This document shows, piece after piece, positions 20,228-28,517 of a DNA stretch of 64,000 nt. The notes beneath the pieces are model-generated. The model had not been told where the DNA came from, did no database searches, and worked only from the letters and a program-made list of their open reading frames with translations. The stretch is from positions 1,054,001 to 1,118,000 of the forward strand of contig OZ037883.1 in the NCBI GenBank assembly GCA_964035575.1, written 5' to 3'. Origin of the DNA: Rhynchopus sp. YZ270_cl-10 (lineage: Eukaryota; Euglenozoa; Diplonemea; Diplonemida; Diplonemidae). Made by a program: the position numbers and the translations under genes. Each line of letters opens with the position of its first letter. Within the stretch, counting starts at the first letter, position 1.

Positions 20228-21292
20228 TGGAGGCTGATGATTATACATTACATTATTGTTTTGCCTATAGTATACATATATTTGCAACGATGGTCGTTCG
20301 CTTCTACCTGTTTACCGCTTTACGGTTTTAGGGTTTACCTTTTTAGCACCTCTTTGCCCGAGTTGTGTGTGCGGCGCACATTTGCACCTCACGCCTGCTC
20401 TGGAGCCTCTGCATTAGTTTGCAAACTGGCTTTCCCCTTTCCTCCTGCCCAGCCCGGGGTTTCATTCGAATTTGCCCTTGTCACCGTTTTCTTGCCGTTT
20501 ATATTATTGGCAACAATCACTTTTACTATTATGAACCAGGAGATAGGTGGTTTTTCAGGTTCGCAGCTTGCTGGGGAAACCTGACGCTTTCATTTCAAAC
20601 GAAGCAACCATTATTATTTTTTTTGTTAACGTCCGTCAACCAACACAACACAACACAACGTTGGACGGAACGGCACATTCATTTTTCAAGTTGTTTCTTT
20701 GCTTTCCCTCTCTTTGTCTTTCTTTGCACCTTTGCACTGTTACCTTGTTTTTCTTGTTGGGAAGCAGGAGCACCACCTCGTGGGTGTGTTTGCGCGCTGA
20801 ATGACCGCTCATCCCGAGAGGCACTCCTTTCCCGTGCATTTTTTGCTCTCAACTCATTATATATATTTTTTGTTACCGTCCGTCAATACAACACAACGCA
20901 ACACAACACAACGCAACGTTTGCCCTTGTTGGCTTTGTTGTGCTGCTGCTTGGACAGAGCTATATAGGTCTTCTTCATTTCTTCTTTGGAAATGCAGTTA
21001 CACTAAAAAAATGAACAAACAAAAAACTAAAATTTGTCACACACTTTCTGGAATAGAGGGCAGGTTTGCATGCTTTATTCATGTCATTTATTACTGTTGT
21101 TGCTTTACTACAACAGACACTGCCCACCAGGAAAAGTGTGAGTGTGATTATTTTCTTTCAAATGTTATCTTGCAGAAAACACTGTCTCTTCGGCAGCGAA
21201 GCGAGCGAATTTACAAAAATAAATAAATAAACAAATAAAAAAGATCACCATTGTTTTTTTTGGTTCTGTTTTGCGTGTCCTCCCAGACAACC
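20228..21292 (+). other. 3' flank and spacer of array copy 1
   Basis: Non-coding. It includes runs of ACACAACACAACG-type simple sequence near 20640 and 20885 and an AAATAAATAAATAAACAAAT tract near 21217. It is nearly identical to 62579-63643. Several short open frames here have no support. Confidence 0.6.
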
Positions 21293-21315
21293 CTCACCTT
21301 TGCGATAATGTAGTC
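21293..21315 (+). promoter_or_regulatory. shared upstream motif before array copy 2
   Basis: Same sequence as at 18252 (CTCACCTTTGCGATAATGTA, GTC), 103 bp before the start codon. Confidence 0.5.
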
Positions 21316-21395
21316 AACATTGTCGTTTCTTGTGTCACCCCAAAAAAGCAACAACGTCAGATTGAACCTATACACAAACACAACACAACACAACG

Positions 21396-23267
21396 ATGAT
21401 GATGCGCAAATGCGGAGCTGCGTTGCTTCTTCTGTCGACTGCGATGTGTGCGGATGCGGATGTGGGTGGGCACACTGAGATGGACGGCCGGGATGCTGGC
21501 GTGCTGACGAGGTCGCGTCAGCGTGGGTCGAGTCGCGGAGGGATGTCCCGTGGCGGGGGGAGTCGCTACAGGGGCAGGAGCAGGAGCTGGAGCAGGAGCG
21601 GTGGCCGCAGCAGCAGCCGCCACAGTGGTCGCAGCAGCAGTCGCCACGGCGGTCGCGTGGGGTGGTGGAACAAGGGTGAGAAGGAGAAGCAGGAGAGGTG
21701 GGGAGGTGGCAGGACCTGGAAGGGCAAGTACGAGAAGTGGGGTAAGAAGGAGTACAAGAAGAAGGGCAAGTACGAGAGGGGCTGCAAGACCAAGTCACCC
21801 GGTGGCAGTCCGCCGTCGCCGCCGTCGCCGCCATGGTGGAGCAAGACGTACTCGCCTTCGGGACCACCCCCAAGGCCGCCTACACCTCCTACACCGCCGA
21901 CAGGGGGCAGGACGGACTCTCCTTCGGGACCACCGCCAAGGCCGCCTACACCGCCTACACCACCCACTCCGCCGACAGGGGGCAGGACGGACTCGCCTTC
22001 GGGACCACCGCCACGCCCGCCTACGCCTCCAGGAGGGAACACAGACTCGCCTGCTGGGACACCACCACCGACACCACCGACACCACCATCGCCACCAACC
22101 CCAGAGGGCAACACAGACTCTCCGTCCGGCACACCACCATCGCCACCGACCCCACCCACACCACCGACACCGCCAACCCCAGAGGGCAACACGGACTCAC
22201 CTGCTGGGACACCGCCAACACCACCATCGCCACCCACGCCACCAACACCGCCAACCCCAGAGGGGAACACAGACTCCCCGTCCGGCACACCACCGACACC
22301 ACCATCGCCGCCAACCCCAGAGGGCAACACCAACTCACCTGCTGGGACACCACCAACACCACCATCGCCACCAACCCCAGAAGGGAACACAAACTCACCT
22401 GCTGGGACACCGCCGACACCACCGACACCACCATCGCCACCCACACCAGAGGGGAACACAAACTCACCTGCTGGCACACCGCCGACCCCACCCACACCAA
22501 CAGGGGGGGAGACAACAGAGCCCTGTGTGGACGGCGGGGAGCCCGTTGAGGTTGAGGTTGTGAGCCCAGAAGGCACTGTGGACAGCTTTGGGGCAGGCGA
22601 GGAGGTTAGGGAGGGGATGCACCCGAACGGGGAGCCCTCGGTGACGTTTGCGAACTTCCCGCCCGCCTTTGTGCAGGCGAACATGGCGGCGTTCTTCCCG
22701 GTGGACATTGCGGGTGTGATTGGGGCGGACAACGTGCTGCGCGTGGCCTGCCCGTTCAACTGTGAGGAGAAGCCGTGCGAGGTGCTTGTGGCGACGTACC
22801 ACTGCCCACCGTGCTCGACGCCCACAAACGGCGGGCTGGTGTCGCTGCTGCCTGATGCTGGGTGGGATACGGGGAGCTGTGCCCCGACGTTCCAGCAGGG
22901 TGTGGGCGTGGGTGTTGCGGACGACGGGGCAGACGGTGCGACGCACCCGACAGTTGCCTTCCGGAAGCTTGTGCCTGCGGGGACTGTTGAGGAGCTCCCT
23001 GCCCTGACTGCGCCGCTTGCGAACGTGGCGGTCTTCGTGCGGCAGGGTGCGACGGCGTGTGATGGGCTTGCGGACGAGACGGCCTGTAACGCTGCGATGC
23101 CGGAGTGTGCTTGGGAGGCGGGTACCTCGGGGGAGGGAGCTGCCGGCATGTGTGTCTCCTCGTGGTGCCCTGATGACTTCACGCCCCCTGCCGCCACTTC
23201 CTCGTGCGCAACGTCCTGTGCTGGTGCTGGGGCTGGCAACGGAGGCGCCGCCGCCGGACCGGTCTGA
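21396..23267 (+). CDS. secreted Pro-rich / Cys-rich protein, array copy 2
   Basis: 623 residues with the same signal peptide, basic region, Pro-rich region and Cys-containing domain as copy 1. It has one more SPP before the WWSK motif and fewer TPP units in the next two blocks, with compensating gains later, so the length is unchanged. The Cys-containing half appears identical to copy 1, while the Pro-rich half varies, as expected for slippage or unequal exchange in a repeat tract. It is closest to the distal copy at 60707, from which it differs visibly at the VGWWNK/VGKWNK position. It precedes the peroxidase gene in the same orientation. Confidence 0.85.
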   Translation: MMMRKCGAALLLLSTAMCADADVGGHTEMDGRDAGVLTRSRQRGSSRGGMSRGGGSRYRGRSRSWSRSGGRSSSRHSGRSSSRHGGRVGWWNKGEKEKQERWGGGRTWKGKYEKWGKKEYKKKGKYERGCKTKSPGGSPPSPPSPPWWSKTYSPSGPPPRPPTPPTPPTGGRTDSPSGPPPRPPTPPTPPTPPTGGRTDSPSGPPPRPPTPPGGNTDSPAGTPPPTPPTPPSPPTPEGNTDSPSGTPPSPPTPPTPPTPPTPEGNTDSPAGTPPTPPSPPTPPTPPTPEGNTDSPSGTPPTPPSPPTPEGNTNSPAGTPPTPPSPPTPEGNTNSPAGTPPTPPTPPSPPTPEGNTNSPAGTPPTPPTPTGGETTEPCVDGGEPVEVEVVSPEGTVDSFGAGEEVREGMHPNGEPSVTFANFPPAFVQANMAAFFPVDIAGVIGADNVLRVACPFNCEEKPCEVLVATYHCPPCSTPTNGGLVSLLPDAGWDTGSCAPTFQQGVGVGVADDGADGATHPTVAFRKLVPAGTVEELPALTAPLANVAVFVRQGATACDGLADETACNAAMPECAWEAGTSGEGAAGMCVSSWCPDDFTPPAATSSCATSCAGAGAGNGGAAAGPV

Positions 23268-24195
23268 TGGAGGATTATACACTATAGATCTATTTGCAAT
23301 GATGTCGTTTGCTTCTACCTGTTTACCGCTTGAGTTGTGTGTGCGGCGCACATTTGCACCTCACGCCTGCTCTGGAGCCTCTGCATTAGTTTGCAAACTG
23401 GCTTTCCCCTTTCCTCCTGCCCAGCCCGGGGTTTCATTCGAATTTGCCCTTGTCACCGTTTTCTTGCCGTTTATATTATTGGCAACAATCACTTTTACTA
23501 TTATGAACCAGGAGATAGGTTTTTCAGGTTCGCAGCTTTGCTGGGGAAACCTGACGTTTTTCATTTCAAACAGAGCAACCATTATTTTTTGTTAACGTCC
23601 GTCAACAACAAACGTTGGACGGATCGGCGTATTTATGTTCGCGTTGTTTCTTTGTCTTTCCTCTCTTGTCTTTCACCTTTGCTTTTATCTTGTTTTTCTT
23701 GTTGGGAAGCAGGAGCACCACCTCGTGGGTGTGTTGAATGAAGGCGCACTGCAAGAACACTCATCCCGAGAGGCACTCCTTTCCCGCACATTTTTTGCTC
23801 TCAAATTATTATTTTTTTTGTTACCGTCTGTCAACACAACACTATGCAACGTTTGTTTGCTTTGTTGTGTTGCTTCTTGGACAGAGCTATACAGGTCTTC
23901 ATTTCGTAATTGGAAATGCAGTCACACTAAAAAAAAAAAATGAACAAAAAAAACCAAAATTTGTCACACACTTTCTGGAATAGAGGGCAGGTTTGCATGC
24001 TTTATTCATGTCATTTATTACTGTTGTTGCTTTACTACAACAGACACTGCCCAGGAAAAGTGTGTTTATTTTTCTTTCAAATATGATCTTGCAGAAAACA
24101 CTGTCTTCAGCAGCGAAGCAAGCTAATTTCAAAAGAACAACAAATCACCGGTCACCATTGTTTTTGTTTTGTTTTGCGTGTCCTCCCTCACATCT
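23268..24195 (+). other. diverged array spacer between copy 2 and the peroxidase
   Basis: Aligns in blocks with 20228-21292 but has small deletions and substitutions, so it is an older or less homogenised spacer. No coding region seen. It ends in the shared upstream motif that now lies before the peroxidase gene. Confidence 0.6.
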
Positions 24196-24218
24196 CTCAC
24201 CTTTGCGATAATTTAGTC
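24196..24218 (+). promoter_or_regulatory. shared upstream motif before the peroxidase
   Basis: CTCACCTTTGCGATAATTTA followed by GTC, one base different from the array copies, 160 bp before the peroxidase ATG. Confidence 0.45.
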
Positions 24219-24355
24219 CACACTGGTTCTTCATTCCACCCACTGTGCGGTGTTACTACCAACCTACCAACAAAGCCACACCACACCACCACCCTGTTCA
24301 CAGATCTCAACACACACATATTTGCAAGCGAAACCACACCCCACAAAGCCCAGCC

Positions 24356-25618
24356 ATGAAGTGTGCCGTGTACATGTGTCTGCTGTTGGTGGCAAGCACC
24401 GTCACCAGTGTCGAAGCGCAGAGACCTCGCCGCACACGTCCGCCACGTCGCACGCCAGCACCAGCTCCGACAGGCCCGCCACGTCCCCCTCCGCCGCCTG
24501 CCCCGACAAACCCACCAGTTCCAGCACCGACAGACCCCACACCACCAGTTGTGACGGAGGCACCAGTGCCTGCGACAGACGCACCCGTGCCTGTTGTGCC
24601 TGAGACGGACGGACCTGCGACAGACGCACCGGCCACTGACGCACCCGCCGTGCCCGAGACAGACGCACCAGCAACAGATGCACCTGCAACTGACGCACCT
24701 GTGGTTGAGCGGGACTTTGGGAACTCGCTGACTCTCCCCGGACAGAGCATCCTGGAGGCTGTGCGGGAGCAGTACCTGGATGTGGTGGAGGCGCTGGTGG
24801 CGCTGATTGAGAGCAGCCCCTCGTCGATGCGGCCGCTGCTGGTGCGCCTTGCGTGGCACAGCTGCGGACAGTTCAACGGTGCTGCGATGCCGATTGGGGG
24901 GACGACTGGCGGGTGCATCAGAACGACACCGGAGAACGCACTGCCCGACAACGCAGGGGTCGACGTGGCCACGGACGCACTTGAGCCGGTGAAGGCAGCG
25001 TTTCCGTTCATCACCTACGCAGACCTGTACCAGCTTGCAGGCAACACCGCCCTTGAGTACATGGGAAGCCCGTCGCTCTTCTTCCGCCCGGGACGCATTG
25101 ACTTCGTGGCCCCCACGGAGACGGACGAGCTCTGTGTGGGTGTGGCAGAGCGCATGCCGCTGAAGCACATCAACAACGACGCTTTCCCGCACCGCGAGAC
25201 ACTTGACTACTTCTTTGTGAAGTTTGCGGAGCTTGGGTTCTCGCTGGACACGGACGCAGACGCACTCTTCAAGATGGTTGCGCTGATGGGCGGACACAAC
25301 ATGGGTGCCATGCACCTTGCGATCAGCGGAAACGAGGGTCTGTGGACGGCGAACAACCTCGTCTTCGGGATTGAGTATTTTTTCAATCTTATCAATGGTC
25401 CGTGGGGACCAAATACGGCAGAGTCCGACGGCACGGACCTGCAGTACCGTGGTGGACCCCAGCCCCGCTTCATCATGCTCCCGATTGACATGGTGATGCG
25501 TCAGGACGCAAGACTGAGCAACATTGTGAGGACCTTCTCGACTGACCGTGCCCTCTTCGAGACACACTTTGTGGCAGCCTGGCGCCAGCTGCAGGAGAAC
25601 GGTGTTAACTTTGCTTGA
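24356..25618 (+). CDS. secreted class I (APX/CcP-type) haem peroxidase
   Basis: 420 residues from the ATG that opens a signal peptide (MKCAVYMCLLLVASTVTSVEA); the in-frame upstream extension is not needed. A Pro/Thr-rich linker with ATDAPATDAP repeats (about 25-120) leads to a peroxidase domain. The distal haem pocket Arg, Trp and His are in VRLAWHSCGQFN (near 162-173). The proximal His is in ALMGGHNMGAMH (near 310), the proximal Trp in GLWTANN and the buried Asp probably in LPIDMVMRQD, so the fold looks catalytically complete. Members of this family reduce peroxide using ascorbate or cytochrome c and usually sit in plastids, mitochondria or cytosol. The signal peptide and mucin-like linker point instead to an extracellular or secretory location. 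The electron donor cannot be read from the sequence. Confidence 0.88.
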   Translation: MKCAVYMCLLLVASTVTSVEAQRPRRTRPPRRTPAPAPTGPPRPPPPPAPTNPPVPAPTDPTPPVVTEAPVPATDAPVPVVPETDGPATDAPATDAPAVPETDAPATDAPATDAPVVERDFGNSLTLPGQSILEAVREQYLDVVEALVALIESSPSSMRPLLVRLAWHSCGQFNGAAMPIGGTTGGCIRTTPENALPDNAGVDVATDALEPVKAAFPFITYADLYQLAGNTALEYMGSPSLFFRPGRIDFVAPTETDELCVGVAERMPLKHINNDAFPHRETLDYFFVKFAELGFSLDTDADALFKMVALMGGHNMGAMHLAISGNEGLWTANNLVFGIEYFFNLINGPWGPNTAESDGTDLQYRGGPQPRFIMLPIDMVMRQDARLSNIVRTFSTDRALFETHFVAAWRQLQENGVNFA

Positions 25619-26831
25619 AGCTGATTTCATTTTCAATTGCTTGCTTTTCATATAACATTTTGTCCTCTGCACTTTTGCAGTGCGACTTACGCATCACTTG
25701 TATTCTTTATTTCCTTGTCATGCAACAAACACATACAGATGTGTGGGTATGTCTCTGCACACACGCACACTCATTTTTCGAACCTCTTCTGCACACAGGC
25801 TTTTCTGAAACACACACAACCGACACAATGTGTTCCCACTGTTTTGCAGAGGGTTCACGTTCGCTGTTCCTTATCACATTGTTCAGCAAAGCTCTGTGTC
25901 ACATGACTTCCCTCATTCCCTCCCACCTTTCTTTTGACAGGTGTTCATTCATTCTGTTTCCTATTTTCATTTGCCGTTGCATCTCTATAAATTAAAGCAG
26001 AAGTGTCGAAGTTTCTATGCGGGAACCACACACAGTGTACCCGCATTTCTTTAAGCTTTCGTCATTTCCATCTGTTTTGAACATTTCTCCCCCTCACTTC
26101 GCTTTTCAATTGTTGAAAATGAACTCATGAACTGCCTTTTTATTTTTATTTCTGTGTTTGCGTCTGCAGAGGCGTTTGCACTTCCAACTGTTTTTTATTG
26201 ATTCACTGGCTGTATTTGGGGTAACTGCATGCGCGCGTTGGTGCCGTGTTCCACTTTCGACCAGTCTTTATTTGTACAACCACATGGCAGGCAGGCTTGT
26301 TCAAGAAGCCTTTGCCAGGTTTGTTCTCTTTTCTTCCCTTTTGCTTATGTTTGGTTTTGCAGGTTTATTTTCTGTTTCACAAGAAGAAGACTTTTCTCTT
26401 CGGCGAAGCAAATGGAGGACCTGCGTGAAAACCTCTTTCGATTGAATTTGAACCCTTTTTATAAGAACTACGCATCAAGTTTTCTTCCTCTGTGTTGAAA
26501 ACGTAGCGGAACCAAACCTATTCTAGTGCAGCACATCCTTGGGTGTGTCTGCACTATTCTACAAGTTTTCGACAACAATTCCCACAAAACAATTAGAACA
26601 GAACAGAATATGCTACTGTTTGTTTGGCATACCTTCGCTGTTCTATCATCTGACATATTAACAAGCAAAACAACAAAACAGCTCTTTTTGGTTACTCTTT
26701 ATTCTGGGTCATTCCCACCAACGCTGCTTGTCGCAGAATCACCATGTGGTTCCCGCCATTTCCATACACACCGAGACATCCTAGCTAAAGCGCCTTCTGG
26801 GCAGGGTACCGACATAACCCACTCCGCTGCC
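25619..26831. other. spacer with module C and a family D hairpin
   Basis: Mostly unassigned. A module C copy (GAGGCGTTTGCACTTCCAAC) is at about 26170-26189. A strong hairpin at 26524-26556 is the best family D copy. No coding region seen. Confidence 0.5.
26524..26556 (+). repeat. dispersed hairpin repeat, family D
   Basis: TAGTGCAG pairs with CTGCACTA, and the inner CACATCC pairs with GGGTGTG; CTACAAGTTTTC follows. A second copy at 38072-38102 keeps the stem ends (TAGTG with CACTA) and the GGGTGTCT side; a degenerate one lies in the intron near 11682. Confidence 0.65.
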
Positions 26832-26977
26832 CAAGTTAGGTCTTCGCGCTGAGGTGAGATTCGTTTCTTTTGTTCCCGTTTCCGCTGATTTCACACATGA
26901 TGAGAAATGCTTTCAATTCGGTTCATCCCTCTCTGAGGCGCAAGCCAGCGATGAGGTACAGCTTCTGTCTGATGTGA
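26832..26977 (+). repeat. 146-bp repeat carrying a snoRNA (copy 2)
   Basis: Second copy of the unit at 18101-18246. Only one difference is visible over its length, while the flanks on both sides are unrelated. Confidence 0.85.
26891..26977 (+). ncRNA. box C/D snoRNA, second copy
   Basis: Identical to 18160-18246 in every box, the terminal stem and both guide regions: TCACA stem at 26891-26895, box D CTGA at 26969-26972 and TGTGA at 26973-26977. It lies about 350 bp before the next protein gene and in the same orientation. Confidence 0.75.
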
Positions 26978-27328
26978 CATGCAGATGGAAATGCCCAAGC
27001 AATGCAAAAGAGTGCCAACCAATTTTAGTTTTTTTTTTTTTTGAAAAATTGTTGGAATAGTATAGTTGCCACCTGTACAAGCTCCACTGTCCCTAAAGTC
27101 GTTCACTTTTTATTACCCCTCTTTTTCATTAACCCCCCGGGGATCCGCACTCCACTCCACTCCTTCTCACAGCACTACACAATAAATACCCCACCCATCC
27201 ATACACACTCCCTGCCATTCCCATCCCCTCTCTGTACTCCCATAGATATTTTTTTTGTTAGCAGGACTGTGTTTTGGGGTGGGTATTTCATTTCTGCCCT
27301 TCTTTGTTATTCCCATTTTTTTTGAGGG

Positions 27329-28414
27329 ATGAATGTAGGGAATAGCGGGGGGGTGGTCCCCCTGAAGCTATGGCTCAACAGAGAGCAAAAGGACCACATG
27401 CTCTGTTCTTCGGACGAATCGGAAAAGTACGCGCTTCAGAGTGGATACATCCTTCTCCGAACGGTTGGGGCGGTTTTTACTCACGAAGGGAAAGGGAGGG
27501 TTCCACTGATATTGATGAGACATACCACCCACTGTGACCACGCGCTTGTAACGGACAAAGGGACATATGAGCTTATGGGTTATGTGGCTATTCGAATAGA
27601 AGGATACGTGCCATGTGCGACTTTGTCGTCAATGAATCAAGGACACACCCCATTAACAACGTACTACTCTGTGACTGATAAAGATACAATGGGGGTAGCA
27701 GACGCTCAGGCAGCGGATTTTGTGCGGAAAAATGGATATGTTTTGCGGAAAATGGAGTGCCGAATACTGTCGGAAACGTCGATGAGGAGTTTGAGTGCTG
27801 TGGGGTTGCCGAGGGTGGCTTCGAAACGGTTGTACCCGAAGGGGGAGGATCTGGCCACCAATGAGTTCTATGACTTTGCGGCCATGCCCACAAAGGATTT
27901 GGAAGCGTTAACGGACGCTGTGGTGAACATCCAAAAGATCTTTCGAGGTCACCGTGCGCGTCTCTCCTTCCAAACCCTCCGCCCCTCAGCGTTCTCTGCC
28001 ATGGTCGACCGTGCATTGGACCACGAACGGACCTCCAAACGGATGCATCAGTTTGAAAGCATCCTCTCAGGTCTGGACGAGGCCTTACTCGCGATGGGCG
28101 CTGATCACGAAGCGATAGGGTCCCTGAAGACAGCGGCAGGGTCTGTCCGTGCGAAGTACCAACACGCCATCGACGACGTGCAAAGACAACGCGAAGCAGC
28201 AAGAGAGCGTCTTGAGAAGGTCAAGCAGATCGTTTCAGAGGCGAACGAGGCACCACCGCCCAATTTTTTGAGGGTATGTTCTTGAATAGAATAGGGAGTA
28301 ACTAAAAGAACCATGATCTCGCTCTTTTAGCCCGGATCCTCAATCCGAAAAACTTTGCCTTTTCCTTCTCCTCCGTCGGCAAGCTTGGGTCGGGGAGCTT
28401 CCTGTAGTGAATAG
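27329..28414 (+). CDS. DUF5648-like repeat plus IQ-motif protein, two exons
   Basis: Exons 27329-28273 and 28331-28414 join in phase 0 (donor GTATGT, acceptor CTCTTTTAG), giving 342 residues. The ATG follows a pyrimidine run and GAG. The N-terminal 150 residues hold three repeats of the pattern VPL, then DH or D, then GY (VVPLKLWLNREQKDH, RVPLILMRHTTHCDH, TPLTTYYSVTDKD), which resembles the DUF5648 lectin-like family common in secreted bacterial proteins. There is no signal peptide here. An IQ calmodulin-binding motif follows (IQKIFRGHRARL, about 202-213), then a helical region (about 225-300) and a basic Pro/Ser tail. A sugar-binding-like repeat joined to a calmodulin-binding motif is unusual. 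The splice is inferred; without it the product ends three codons after the donor. Confidence 0.65.
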
Positions 28415-28517
28415 GGCTTGGCCTGCGTGCTTGAAGCTCTTCGTCAGAAAGCTTGAGAGCATGTACACGACGGGCGAGACAATATTGCCTTGCAAACCAT
28501 TATCGAATTAAAAAAAA

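Larger units (their letters stand above)
18252..24218 (+). repeat. tandem array: two 3040-bp units plus a diverged spacer
   Basis: Start codons of copies 1 and 2 are 3040 bp apart. Each unit holds the upstream motif, the 623-codon gene and about 1.1 kb of 3' flank. The spacer after copy 2 (23268-24195) is a diverged, shortened version of the spacer after copy 1 (20228-21292): shared blocks include GTTTGCAAACTGGC, GGGAAGCAGGAGCACCACCT and TGCATGCTTTATTCATGTCA. Confidence 0.85.

Noticed and set aside
24245-24355. N-terminal extension of the peroxidase
   Set aside because: It would bury the signal peptide 37 residues inside and has low-complexity, untranslated-like composition.
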